Shown here: in pieces, positions 35,695 through 44,964 of the stretch
Layout of the letters: each line of letters opens with the position of its first letter
How positions within the stretch are numbered: position 1 is the stretch's first letter
From: an uncultured Desulfobacter sp.
GTDB lineage: Bacteria > Desulfobacterota > Desulfobacteria > Desulfobacterales > Desulfobacteraceae
DNA length: 64,000 bases
Assembly (NCBI RefSeq): GCF_963664415.1
Contig: NZ_OY761440.1
Location: 1,488,001 to 1,552,000 of the forward strand
Direction: 5' to 3'
The notes under the pieces: model-generated
The model's input: the letters and a program-made list of their open reading frames with translations, nothing else
The model's database searches: none
Told to the model about the DNA's origin: nothing
Position numbers and translations under genes: made by a program

Positions 35695-36559
35695 TCCTGA
35701 CAGCGTCAATGATGTGTGAGAATGTGCATACCGCTTCAACATCATGGACCCGGAGAATGTGTGCGCCGTTCATCAAGGATGCTGCACAGGCAGCCAGGGT
35801 ACCGTATTCGGTAGGTGCATCCTGGGGGCCGGCCTTTTTGCCTGTAGCATTGCCAAGCACATTCTGGATAAAGGATTTTCTGGATGGCCCCATAAGCACT
35901 GGATATCCAAGGGCCGTGAGCTGGTGAAGTTCCTTGATCAGCACAAGGTTGTGTGCAACGGTTTTTCCAAACCCTATGCCCGGATCCAGGATAATATTTT
36001 TGGGGTCCATGCCTTTTTCAAGCACAAAGTTAACCCGTTCTTGCAGATAACTGATGATTTCACCCATGAGATCATCATAGTTCGGGTTGACCTGCATGTT
36101 TTCCGGTGTGCCTTTCATGTGCATGAGGACGGCAGGAGCGCCTGTCTGTAAGGCCACCTCCACCATGGCAGGGTCTTTTTCAAAAGCCGAAATATCGTTG
36201 ATGATGGCGCCGCCTGCGGCCAGAGCTTCTCTGGCCACCTTTGCTTTCACCGTGTCAATGGAAATGGGAATGTCAATCCGGTCAGCAATGGCCTCAATGA
36301 CAGGAATGGTCCGATCAAGCTCTTCTTGCTCGCTTACCGGCTCGGCAAATGGCCTGGAGGATTCTCCGCCGATGTCCAGGATATGGGCACCTGCCGCCAC
36401 CATCTCCTCGGCCCGGGTCAGGGCTTTGTCCAGACTGGTGTATTTTCCGCCGTCTGAAAAGGAATCCGGTGTGGTGTTTAAAATGCCCATGATACAGGCC
36501 CTTGGACCCAAATCCAATTTGAAGCGGCCAAATTCAAGTGTATAGGCTGTGGTGGTCAA
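35687..36559 (-). CDS. folP: Dihydropteroate synthase
   Basis: A 290-residue TIM-barrel enzyme of folate synthesis that joins 4-aminobenzoate to dihydropterin pyrophosphate. Signatures are CIMGILNTTPDSFSDGGKY (loop 1), GAHILDIGGESSRPFAEPVS (loop 2), ISIDTVKAKVAREAL, INDISAF and ILDPGIGFGKTVAHN. It lies between ftsH and ybbR, with a repeat element separating it from ftsH. Length and motifs are complete. Confidence 0.95.
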   Translation of the reverse strand: MTTTAYTLEFGRFKLDLGPRACIMGILNTTPDSFSDGGKYTSLDKALTRAEEMVAAGAHILDIGGESSRPFAEPVSEQEELDRTIPVIEAIADRIDIPISIDTVKAKVAREALAAGGAIINDISAFEKDPAMVEVALQTGAPAVLMHMKGTPENMQVNPNYDDLMGEIISYLQERVNFVLEKGMDPKNIILDPGIGFGKTVAHNLVLIKELHQLTALGYPVLMGPSRKSFIQNVLGNATGKKAGPQDAPTEYGTLAACAASLMNGAHILRVHDVEAVCTFSHIIDAVRNA

Positions 36560-36579
36560 TATCTTTTTCCAACATAGTG

Positions 36580-36647
36580 GTGTAACAAAAAGTCACCCAT
36601 CTGCGGCGCTACATACGCCTATCATTTGGGCAACTTTTTATTTAAGC
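36580..36647. repeat. Dispersed palindromic repeat, short copy (element A)
   Basis: AAAAAGTCACCCATCTGCGG on the left pairs with the right arm, whose reverse complement reads AAAAAGTTGCCCAAATGATA. It lies between ftsH and folP and is a shorter relative of the elements at 44703 and 53060. Confidence 0.65.
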
Positions 36648-36666
36648 ATAGGTTGTAGTTTCGATG

Positions 36667-38649
36667 CTAGTTATCTTTTTTGGGGTCTTTGGGCTCTTCT
36701 GCCGGTTCCGAGTCAGGCTCTTTGGGCTGTGTCTCGTCGTCGGAATCGTTGTTATCCTCGACATCTTCTTGTTCTTCCTGTTTCGGTTCTTCTTCCTCTT
36801 TAGGCGGCTCGGGTTCAGTCCGGATATTCCGGCGTCCAAAAAAATCAAAATCCGGTCTCAGATCTGCGATCAGATCATCAAGTTCAGGCCCCATAACGGT
36901 TTCCTTTTCCAGGAGAAGGTCCGTCAGGGCGTGGAGGATGTCGATGTTTTCTTCCAAAATGGTTTTGGCCGTGCTGTAGGCACGGTTGATCAGGCCGGCC
37001 ACCTCGGCGTCTATCTTTTGGGCTGTGGCTTCGGAATAGCTCTTGGCCTGGGTCATTTCCCTGCCGATGAAGATGTTGTCATCATGCTCTTCATAGGATA
37101 CCGGAGCCAGGGCATCACTCATGCCGAAACTTCTGATCATGCGGTTGGCAAGTTTGGTAGCCTGTTTTATGTCATTGGATGCACCGGTGGAGATGCGTTT
37201 GAATATGATATCTTCGGCCACACGGCCGCCAAAGGCAATGGACAGTTCGTTTTCCAGCTGGTCCTTATATTTAAAATCCCCTTCTTCGGGCAAAAACCAG
37301 GTCACACCGGCAGCCCTTCCCCTGGGGATAATGGTGATTTTGTTTACGCTGTCCGTATGGGGCAGGAACCGGGCCACCAGGGCATGGCCGCCCTCGTGGT
37401 AGGCCGTGGTCTTTTTTTCATCTTCCTTGATAACTTTGGACTTTCTTTCAAGCCCCATATAAACCTTGTCCTTGGCATCTTCAAAATCGCGCATGGTCAA
37501 TTTTTCACGGTTCCGTTTGGCTGCCAGAAGAGCTGCCTCGTTGCACAGGTTCTCCAGATCAGCACCGGAAAAACCGGGGGTGCCTTTGGCCAGATTGACC
37601 GGGTCCACATCATTGGCCAGGGGGCTTTTTTTCATGTGCACGCGCAAAATGCCTTCACGTCCTTTGATGTCGGGCATATCCACCACTACCTGCCGGTCAA
37701 ACCGACCGGGCCGCAGCAGCGCGGGGTCTAGAACATCGGCCCGGTTGGTGGCGGCCATGAGAATAACGCCTTCATTGGATTCAAATCCGTCCATCTCCAC
37801 CAACAGCTGGTTCAAGGTCTGTTCCCGTTCATCGTGCCCGCCGCCAAGACCTGCACCCCGCTGGCGGCCCACGGCATCAATCTCATCGATGAATATAATA
37901 CACGGGGCGTTTTTCTTGCCCTGGGCAAACAGGTCCCGGACCCGGGATGCACCCACACCCACAAACATTTCAACAAAATCAGACCCGGAAATGGTGAAAA
38001 AAGGGACACCTGCTTCGCCTGCCACGGCCCGGGAAAGCAGTGTTTTTCCGGTACCGGGATTTCCCACAAGAAGCACACCCTTGGGGATGCGTCCGCCCAG
38101 TCGGGTGTATTTACTGGGGTTTTTCAGAAAGTCCACAACTTCGGTGAGCTCTTCTTTGGCTTCATCAATGCCCTCGACATTGGCAAAGGTAACCTTCTCC
38201 CCTTTGTCATCCATAAGCCTGGCCCGGCTTTTTCCAAAAGAGAGGGCTTTTCCCCCGCCTCCCCCACCGCCTTGCATCTGACGCATGAAAAATATCCATA
38301 CCCCGATGAGTACAATCATCGGCAGCCAGGAAACGACAATGGACATAAACCAGGACGATTCAGCCGGTGGTTTGGCCTTTATGGATACGCCGTTTTTGCG
38401 CAGGATATCGATGAGTTGAGCATCTTCCGGGGCATAACTGTTGAACCTTGCACCGCTGGTGTCCGTAATGATCAAATCCCGGCCCTGGATAACAACATTT
38501 TGAATCCGACCGTCTTCCACAAGCGATATAAATTCTGAATAGCCGAGGTCTGACTGACCGCCCTGCTGTTGGTTAAAAATATTGTATAGCATGACCATCA
38601 TCAGGACAATCACCAGCCAAAGGGAGATATTTTTATAGAATTGATTCAA
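36667..38649 (-). CDS. ftsH: ATP-dependent zinc metalloprotease FtsH
   Basis: A 660-residue membrane AAA protease. Two membrane helices (about 7-25 and 105-125) flank a periplasmic domain. Then come Walker A GNPGTGKTLLSRAVAGEAG, pore loop FVEMFVGVGA, Walker B IIFIDEIDAVGRQRG and the arginine-finger region RPGRFDRQVVVD. The zinc site is HEGGH in TTAYHEGGHALVARF, with the third ligand further on. A long acidic Glu/Pro-rich tail follows residue 600. It degrades membrane and soluble proteins. It lies 62 bases after tilS in the same direction, a conserved pairing. Confidence 0.97.
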   Translation of the reverse strand: MNQFYKNISLWLVIVLMMVMLYNIFNQQQGGQSDLGYSEFISLVEDGRIQNVVIQGRDLIITDTSGARFNSYAPEDAQLIDILRKNGVSIKAKPPAESSWFMSIVVSWLPMIVLIGVWIFFMRQMQGGGGGGGKALSFGKSRARLMDDKGEKVTFANVEGIDEAKEELTEVVDFLKNPSKYTRLGGRIPKGVLLVGNPGTGKTLLSRAVAGEAGVPFFTISGSDFVEMFVGVGASRVRDLFAQGKKNAPCIIFIDEIDAVGRQRGAGLGGGHDEREQTLNQLLVEMDGFESNEGVILMAATNRADVLDPALLRPGRFDRQVVVDMPDIKGREGILRVHMKKSPLANDVDPVNLAKGTPGFSGADLENLCNEAALLAAKRNREKLTMRDFEDAKDKVYMGLERKSKVIKEDEKKTTAYHEGGHALVARFLPHTDSVNKITIIPRGRAAGVTWFLPEEGDFKYKDQLENELSIAFGGRVAEDIIFKRISTGASNDIKQATKLANRMIRSFGMSDALAPVSYEEHDDNIFIGREMTQAKSYSEATAQKIDAEVAGLINRAYSTAKTILEENIDILHALTDLLLEKETVMGPELDDLIADLRPDFDFFGRRNIRTEPEPPKEEEEPKQEEQEDVEDNNDSDDETQPKEPDSEPAEEPKDPKKDN

Positions 38650-38711
38650 TGTCTTTCCTCTCTTAGGTTAAGCCAAAAATGTCAATGAATATATATAAAC
38701 ATAAATTTATT

Positions 38712-39818
38712 TTATACAAGGGGCTGCTCCCGGGGGGCGTCAGCTTTATTATTTTGGTACCTGCGGGCCTTAAGGTGCCTGCCAAGTGTCCGCAAATCTG
38801 TATCTTCTTTTTTTATAAGTAGAATATCCTTCTGTCTATATACCCGGATTTGGCCGGGAAGGTCCAGGCTCTTTCCTGATTCTCCTTGTGTAGCTGCAAA
38901 GAGAAGGATATCTTTGATATGGGTATTGGATATCCGCCTTAAATTCTGTTTTATTGACAGCAGTGCTGCACGGATAACCCGGGCGCCCAGTGCCCGGTCA
39001 AGTTTGTTGATCGCTGGTATGGACAACTTAATCTCTTCTTTTTCTCTTTCGGTTACGGCATTGTCCAGGGCGGTCCCGGCCAGTTGGTTCAGAAATTCAT
39101 CTTCCTGCCCGATGATGCCGGATAGTCGCTCTATCCCTGATTTAATGTCGGGATTGAACTCCTTTTCAAGAAACGGGATCAGACGATGCCGGATTCGGTT
39201 GCGAAGGTAGGATGTGTCCTCATTGGACCCATCGATTCTATAATCCTGGTTTATCTCGTCAAGAAATACCAGGATATCGGCTCTGGGTATCCGGATCAGC
39301 GGCCGTATAAATATTTTTTGCCTGACCGGTGGAATGCCCCGAAGACCAAGGGGGCCGGTTCCCCGGACAATATTCATTAAAACCTGCTCTACGTTGTCAT
39401 CCCGGTGATGCCCCAGGGCAATGCGGTGAAAGCCGTTTTCACAGGCCACCCGGTTGAAAAAATCATATCTGGCGTTTCTGCCGGCCTCTTCAACACAAAG
39501 CCGTTGTTGTTTGGCAAAATCTGCCACACTTCTTTTTTCAACGACCAGGTCAAGGGTGTGTTCCCGGGCAAATTCTCGGACAAAGGTCTCGTCGGCCAGG
39601 GCTTGGTCGCCCCGAAGCATGTGGTTCAGATGTGCCAGACCTATACGGATGTCTAACTTGTTTTTCAACTTTATTAAAACCTGCGCCAGGGCCATGGAGT
39701 CCGGCCCGCCGGAAACGCCGATCAATACACTGTGCCCGGGGGTAACCATATCGTGCTCCCGGATGGTGTCAAGCACCTGGTCAGTAAAGTGTTGGGCAAA
39801 AAATAATTGATCTGTCAT
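38712..39818 (-). CDS. tilS: tRNA(Ile)-lysidine synthase
   Basis: A 368-residue N-type ATP pyrophosphatase that converts C34 of the CAU-anticodon tRNA-Ile to lysidine, changing its specificity from Met to Ile. The PP-loop is VLIGVSGGPDSMALAQVL near residue 35, followed by LAHLNHMLRGDQALADE and the family motif GHHRDDNVEQVLMNIVRGTG. The substrate-binding NLR-like DGSNEDTSYLRNRIRHRL is present. C-terminal domains look short compared with E. coli TilS but typical of compact versions. Confidence 0.93.
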   Translation of the reverse strand: MTDQLFFAQHFTDQVLDTIREHDMVTPGHSVLIGVSGGPDSMALAQVLIKLKNKLDIRIGLAHLNHMLRGDQALADETFVREFAREHTLDLVVEKRSVADFAKQQRLCVEEAGRNARYDFFNRVACENGFHRIALGHHRDDNVEQVLMNIVRGTGPLGLRGIPPVRQKIFIRPLIRIPRADILVFLDEINQDYRIDGSNEDTSYLRNRIRHRLIPFLEKEFNPDIKSGIERLSGIIGQEDEFLNQLAGTALDNAVTEREKEEIKLSIPAINKLDRALGARVIRAALLSIKQNLRRISNTHIKDILLFAATQGESGKSLDLPGQIRVYRQKDILLIKKEDTDLRTLGRHLKARRYQNNKADAPREQPLV

Positions 39819-39931
39819 TTATTATTAGTGCTGCTCGTGAAATAAAAATGATTTTTTTATGTCATCGTTCCTTAATATCAGAAAACAGTTATAAATTGCA
39901 ATGCTCGCGGCTTTGGGGTTAACGGTTTCTT

Positions 39932-41065
39932 TTATGTCCCGAAAATATATTCGGACATCTCTTCGGCGGAGAAATTCTTTGCCAGGGGGATTTTTATCTG
40001 TTTTTTTTCCTTTGCCGACAGGTATAGCGCCAGAACGGATTCAACAGACATCATGCCTGATTCTGCATCGGCAATGGGTGATTTTTCGTTGAGAACGGCA
40101 TCTTTTAGATCGGCATATATTCCGGCATGGGGATTTGTCAGGGCGAACAGGCCGAAAAGCCCCCTTGACCGGATTTCTCTTATAAAGTACTCAAGGTTTT
40201 TCTTTTTACCGTTGATCCTGATATCAAAATATGGCCTGTCCCGGCGAATCCCCAGACGAACCTCTCCCTTTTTTCCAAGTAGATAAAACGCGGCCTCGTG
40301 GTCGCAGGAAGGTGAATTGGTTGTCCCTTCAATTTGGCACAATGCGCCGTTGTCAAGCTGAAGTGTGCCAAGGGCCAGATCTTCTGCCTCCATGTCATGA
40401 AAGCGTTTTCCCAGCATTGCATTTGCTGCAACGGCCCGGCTGTTCATCAGCCAGCACATAAGATCAATGGCGTGAACACACTGGTTCATCAGCACGCCGC
40501 CGTCGTTTGACCATGTGCCGCGCCAGGCCCTGTGATCGTAATATGATTGATCATGACCCCAGCGTACAACCACCGATCCGTGACTGAGTTTTCCGAACCG
40601 TCCGGCAGCAATATCCGTTTGCAGATTGCCGACAACGGGAAAATAACGGAATATATGCCCCATGGCAATTCGCCTGTTTTTTTGTTCACAAATTTCAAGC
40701 AGCTCTTTGGTCTGTATTGTGCTCATACTCATGGGCTTTTCAAGAAAAAGATGAGATCCATTGCGCAGTGCCGCTTTTGCGATGATGTAGTGAAGTCCTG
40801 ACGGCACAGTTATTGCCGTGATATCCGGTTTCTCTTTTTCAAGCAGCTGTTTATAATCCGTATATGTGTTTACGTCTTTTTTTATTTGATGCTTTTTTTT
40901 ATCTGATAGTTTACAGGTATTGAACAATTTATCAAAAGGTCTGGAGGAAGTGTCTGCCACAGCACAAAGCAAAAGGCCGCTGTTCCTTTTTGTTATGGCC
41001 ATGATATGTTTGGCCGCAATCCGACCGCATCCGATAAGTGCGACCCGAAGAGGTGTTTCAGCCAT
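39932..41065 (-). CDS. Gfo/Idh/MocA-family oxidoreductase
   Basis: A 377-residue NAD(P)-dependent sugar-type dehydrogenase. The Rossmann motif VALIGCGRIAAKHI opens the protein, and HLFLEKPMSMSTIQTKELLE holds the family EKP catalytic Lys. The C-terminal alpha/beta domain includes GGVLMNQCVHAIDLMCWLM with the conserved His. Its start overlaps the CoA-transferase/GNAT stop by 8 bases, so the two are co-translated. Substrate unknown; a surface-sugar or cyclitol role is possible. Confidence 0.85.
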   Translation of the reverse strand: MAETPLRVALIGCGRIAAKHIMAITKRNSGLLLCAVADTSSRPFDKLFNTCKLSDKKKHQIKKDVNTYTDYKQLLEKEKPDITAITVPSGLHYIIAKAALRNGSHLFLEKPMSMSTIQTKELLEICEQKNRRIAMGHIFRYFPVVGNLQTDIAAGRFGKLSHGSVVVRWGHDQSYYDHRAWRGTWSNDGGVLMNQCVHAIDLMCWLMNSRAVAANAMLGKRFHDMEAEDLALGTLQLDNGALCQIEGTTNSPSCDHEAAFYLLGKKGEVRLGIRRDRPYFDIRINGKKKNLEYFIREIRSRGLFGLFALTNPHAGIYADLKDAVLNEKSPIADAESGMMSVESVLALYLSAKEKKQIKIPLAKNFSAEEMSEYIFGT

Positions 41066-42944
41066 TTTCTCTCCTTCTGCGATTGGGTTTTGTCAAATCT
41101 ATGCTGATGGCGTACGCACCACCGTCAAGCTTGGCTGTCAGCGGGTATTCGCCCTTTTCAAATACTTTGAGCATGGCCCGGTTGGACGAGAGGACATCTG
41201 CAGTTATTTTTACGGCGCCACGTTCCTTTGCCAGTCGGGTGAGCATCCTAAGAAGAAAAGAGGCAATGCCAAGACCCTGGTACGCCTCGTCCACAACAAA
41301 GGCGATATCCATGAATGGTTTGTCTGGATGCTTGGCGATCCGAGCCTCGGCAATGATGGTCTGGTTGCCGGGTTCCCCCACAAGGCCGACTACAGACAGC
41401 ACCTCTCTGTAGTCCACATTCACATAGGCCTGCATTTTGGCATGGGGCATGGCTTTGATGGGTGCAAAATAGCGGTAGTAAATGGCGTTATCGGAAAACC
41501 GGTAAAACAATCTGCGCATCTGCTCTTCATCAGACGGCTTGATGGCCCTGAACCTCACCTGCAGATTGTCTTTAAACGTCTGGGCTGTTTCGATCTCCTT
41601 GGGATAAAAACGGGCGGAGTCGGCGATGAACATCTGGTCAGGATAAAGCAGGTTCTCTTTTTTACCGCCCTCCACAAGACCGGGACGGTCTTCGGGGTGG
41701 GCAATCTCGATCAGGGCCTGGGCCCGTTCCCGAAGGCTTCTGCCCCTGATGTGAGCCACCCCGTATTCCGTGACCACAAGGTCAATGCATTCCGGAAAAC
41801 TGAGCTGGTCCTGTGTATCATCAAAAAACAGGCGAATATTGGGGATGCCGTTTTTATTCCGGCTGGGAAGGGCTACAATATTGTATCCGCCCCTGGAGAG
41901 CTCCGCACCATTAAGAATATCGGCAATCTGGCCCGGATCTGCAGAAATATTAGCGGCCTTGGTGTAAATGGCCACCCGGCCGGACAGGGCCACCCGCCTT
42001 ACCGGCAGTACCATTACAAATTTTTTATTACGCCCGATCTGTAACGGATTTAATATTTTGTCAATCCCTTGGAACTCCACCATAGGATTATTGTCGAGCC
42101 ATGCCATCAACTTCTGGGAGCCCAGGGCATAGGTGGTCGAAGACCGCCCCAGGAACATTCCCTTTTCCCGGTTGGTGACCGCCCCGCTTTCGGCAAGCTC
42201 CATAACCGCATCCGTGAAAAACGGGGTATGAATACCCAAATTTTTTTTCTTTGCCAGGTGTCGGGCCAGGGCTTCGTAAACGGGACCGTAGCTGAAGGCC
42301 ACGCATGATCCGTCTTCGATCACCGAGGCCGCATTTTCGGCGATTTTGTCAAACACCTTGTTTGCAGGGTATCTTGGGACATAAAAGGGCGGGACCTGAG
42401 CCTTAACCCGCATGTCAAATTCGTCAATATGAACAAAGGTGTCTCCAAGGGTAAAGGGAATGTCTTCATTAATTTCAGCCACCACAAAACCCGCCTGCTT
42501 CATCACCTGTCTTGCCACATCAACACCGAGACCAAAGCTGCAATAACCGTTCTCATTGGGTGGGGCGACCTGGAGAAAGGCCACATCAATGGGTATCAAT
42601 CCTTCCCTCATGAGCAAAGGGACTTTGGAAAACCGTGCTGGAATCAGGTCCACCCGGCCTGCGGTGATGGCCTGGGCGGACACCCACCCGGAAAAAAAGG
42701 TTTTTAAACGGTACCTGTGGGATTCCAGGGCGTTATAGGAGACAGCATCTCCGAAACTGACCAACTGGATCAGGGTCAGATCCTCAAGGTTGGTGCCTTT
42801 GGCGCTCATGAGCGCATTTACAAGGGTTCTAGGCTCGGCAGTTCCCGTACCGATAAAAATATGCATGCCCGGTGCAATTTTGGACAGCACTTTATCTGTG
42901 GACACACAACGTGTTTTCCAGACAGCTCTTTTTTTCCTGAACAT
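41058..42944 (-). CDS. Acetyl-CoA hydrolase/transferase fused to GNAT acetyltransferase
   Basis: A 628-residue two-part protein. Residues about 1-430 are a CoA-transferase of the acetyl-CoA hydrolase/4-hydroxybutyrate CoA-transferase family (MHIFIGTGTAEPRTLVNALM, VAPPNENGYCSFGLGVDVAR, and the C-terminal VVTEYGVAHIRGRSLRERAQ). From about 470 a GNAT domain follows (VRFRAIKPSDEEQMRRLFYR, IAFVVDEAYQGLGIASFLLR with the acetyl-CoA loop). The fusion suggests coupling of acyl-CoA turnover with acetylation of a protein or metabolite. ATG 42944 is preferred over GTG 42950. YcaO lies just upstream and the oxidoreductase overlaps downstream. Confidence 0.87.
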   Translation of the reverse strand: MFRKKRAVWKTRCVSTDKVLSKIAPGMHIFIGTGTAEPRTLVNALMSAKGTNLEDLTLIQLVSFGDAVSYNALESHRYRLKTFFSGWVSAQAITAGRVDLIPARFSKVPLLMREGLIPIDVAFLQVAPPNENGYCSFGLGVDVARQVMKQAGFVVAEINEDIPFTLGDTFVHIDEFDMRVKAQVPPFYVPRYPANKVFDKIAENAASVIEDGSCVAFSYGPVYEALARHLAKKKNLGIHTPFFTDAVMELAESGAVTNREKGMFLGRSSTTYALGSQKLMAWLDNNPMVEFQGIDKILNPLQIGRNKKFVMVLPVRRVALSGRVAIYTKAANISADPGQIADILNGAELSRGGYNIVALPSRNKNGIPNIRLFFDDTQDQLSFPECIDLVVTEYGVAHIRGRSLRERAQALIEIAHPEDRPGLVEGGKKENLLYPDQMFIADSARFYPKEIETAQTFKDNLQVRFRAIKPSDEEQMRRLFYRFSDNAIYYRYFAPIKAMPHAKMQAYVNVDYREVLSVVGLVGEPGNQTIIAEARIAKHPDKPFMDIAFVVDEAYQGLGIASFLLRMLTRLAKERGAVKITADVLSSNRAMLKVFEKGEYPLTAKLDGGAYAISIDLTKPNRRRRENG

Positions 42945-42951
42945 GACCACG

Positions 42952-44679
42952 TTATTTTTTCAGTTTTTTAATATTATCCCGTGCAAATTCAATGGTCGGG
43001 TCTATTTTTAAAGCCATTTCATAAAATTTAATCGCAAGCACGGGTTCTTTAAGTTCCCGGTAACAGGATCCCATATTGGCATAATTGATGGCCTGGCTTG
43101 GGTCCACATCCAGGGCTTTTTCAAAATAGGTAATGGCTGTTTTGAAATCTTTTTTCATAAAACAGCAGGCCCCGGCGGTGTTCAGGATGTCCGGGCGCTG
43201 GGGATCGGCATCAAGACCGGTTTGACATGTCTCAAGGGCTGGATCCAGTAGCCCCAAATCTTTCTGGGCCGCAGCCATATGAGAACAGATATCAGGCAGG
43301 TTGCGACGGACAGGATCGCGGTCAAGGGCGGCCTGGAACTGTGTTATGGCCTCTTCTCCATCCTCCAGGGCGCTGAACATTAATCCTTTGTAAAAACTTG
43401 TGTAGTATTTTCCCGGGATGAGCGCTTCCAGTTCATCCAGCTGGTCAATGGCCGGAATAGGGTGGCTATCTTCCGTGATCAGACGGGCGGCAAACATGCC
43501 TACACTGGCCTCATCGGCTCTCTCCCTGAAATGGGCCCCCGGCATGATGGTGTAATAGGCCGGGATATCAAGGCCGGGATGGGTGGTGCAAATGGAGAGC
43601 AGATGAAATCCTCTGTCCGCCAGAATTTGGATCAGGCTTTCCACTTCCACTTTCATGTTGTCGGCGGACAAATCCGGCAGGCCAGCAGCATCCACCATGG
43701 TTTCAGGATGGGTGATATACTTGGCTGCGTCTATATCCGTAAATTTCGGTAACCCGGAGGCCACATAATTGGACCCGGAGTTAAAGTCCCCGGCAAGCTG
43801 GGCCACTTCGGTCAGGGCCCGGCCCATGGCCTTTTCCGGGGATGGAGCGGTGCCTGCGGTCCATACGATCTCGCTTGTATCCGGAAATGTGGACGGATCC
43901 CAGGCCAGTACTGCGATGGTGGGAATACCCGTGTTTAGGGAAAGGTCACTTGCATAAATTTTGATGCCCTGGTCGTCATACTTGGCAAGCAGCTCCCGGG
44001 CGAGGGGATCTTTAAAGGAGTCCAGACGGATGCCGGGAACTTTTAACTTTTCCCGGGAAACCCGGGAGCAGACGTGACGCTCCACAAGTTCGCAGATGCC
44101 CTGGGTCAAGGCCTCTTCCGTGCAGTTACCTGCACTGGGTCCGTTAAATTCATTGATCATATAAAACCAGTTAAAAGGGATATTCACCTCTTTTTTATCG
44201 GTCAGATCATAGCCTTTGGTCCATTGCAGGGGCAAAGCGTCAAATATGGGTTTAACCTTTAAAGCCTCGGCCTCATCGTCATGGACAGACTGGGTGATCA
44301 ATGCGTAATCCAAAGCTTTTTCCCCAAGCTCTCCAGGTGTGGCATGGATAAAGTTCTTTTCATCTTCGGCAAAGGAAAAAAAGCTGAACCGCTCCACTAA
44401 TTCCATGACCGCACTGGCCTCGGACTGTTCCGGGGTACCGCCTTTACCCATCTGCTTATTGGTTCCGGTCACCCGTTTTGCATCCGCACCACACTCACTG
44501 AAAAACACCGGAATGTCCAGGCGGCCATTATCGATGCGCTGGGTCCGGCTTAAAATATCAAGGTCCAGGGCTGCTGCCTTTTCCTTGAACCGCCGAACAG
44601 TTTCAGAAGGAGAGATGATTTTATCCTGGTCAAAGGTATAATTTTTCGGGGCGTCTTGGAGTATTATTTTATAACCCAT
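42952..44679 (-). CDS. YcaO-domain protein with C-terminal TPR repeats
   Basis: A 575-residue protein. Residues about 25-400 form a YcaO domain, an ATP-dependent cyclodehydratase/thioamidation fold; its Mg-ATP binding Glu-rich helices are EASAVMELVERFSFF and CTEEALTQGICELVERH. From about 420 several TPR-like repeats follow (for example AITYFEKALDVDPSQAINYA, AIKFYEMALKIDPTIEFA), giving a peptide-docking surface. No precursor peptide, E1-like or TfuA partner is recognisable nearby, so the target is unknown. ATG 44679 is used rather than a TTG 9 bases earlier, with GAAAGG upstream. It probably leads the three-gene unit with the CoA-transferase and oxidoreductase. Confidence 0.85.
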   Translation of the reverse strand: MGYKIILQDAPKNYTFDQDKIISPSETVRRFKEKAAALDLDILSRTQRIDNGRLDIPVFFSECGADAKRVTGTNKQMGKGGTPEQSEASAVMELVERFSFFSFAEDEKNFIHATPGELGEKALDYALITQSVHDDEAEALKVKPIFDALPLQWTKGYDLTDKKEVNIPFNWFYMINEFNGPSAGNCTEEALTQGICELVERHVCSRVSREKLKVPGIRLDSFKDPLARELLAKYDDQGIKIYASDLSLNTGIPTIAVLAWDPSTFPDTSEIVWTAGTAPSPEKAMGRALTEVAQLAGDFNSGSNYVASGLPKFTDIDAAKYITHPETMVDAAGLPDLSADNMKVEVESLIQILADRGFHLLSICTTHPGLDIPAYYTIMPGAHFRERADEASVGMFAARLITEDSHPIPAIDQLDELEALIPGKYYTSFYKGLMFSALEDGEEAITQFQAALDRDPVRRNLPDICSHMAAAQKDLGLLDPALETCQTGLDADPQRPDILNTAGACCFMKKDFKTAITYFEKALDVDPSQAINYANMGSCYRELKEPVLAIKFYEMALKIDPTIEFARDNIKKLKK

Positions 44680-44702
44680 GGGGTTCAAAACCTTTCAATT
44701 TA

Positions 44703-44819
44703 GTGTTTGAACGAAAGGTCACCCACCTGCGGCGTTGCAGAAAAATTTGCAATCCTCACAACCATGAGGATTGCAAATTTTTCTGCGCCTTGCATCTGGG
44801 CAACCTTTCGTCCAAACAC
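44703..44819. repeat. Dispersed palindromic repeat, long copy (element B)
   Basis: A 117-bp near-perfect hairpin. The left arm begins GTGTTTGAACGAAAGGTCAC and contains CACCTGCGGCGTTGCAG; the right arm, reversed, begins GTGTTTGGACGAAAGGTTGC and contains AGATGCAAGGCGCAG. The apex is a perfect stem around ATTTGCAATCCTCA with a 6-base loop. It lies between mutY and the YcaO gene. Confidence 0.85.
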
Positions 44820-44964
44820 GGTTGCCATTCAGGCAGTACTTGTAGATTTCATCGTATTACTGCGCTAAAAAGGCCCCACCTTACCATGAATTGTTGCGGA
44901 TTTCATCATGATAGCACCTGTATTGATTAAATAATCTGCATTTCCGGCAGCTTTTTTGAAAATA

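Noticed and set aside
36664..37731. Plus-strand frame of 355 codons opposite ftsH
   Set aside because: Antisense to a motif-complete ftsH. The Phe/Gly-rich sequence lacks any domain or ribosome-binding site.
40920..42044. Plus-strand frame of 374 codons opposite the CoA-transferase and oxidoreductase genes
   Set aside because: It crosses two convincing minus-strand genes and has no recognisable family features.
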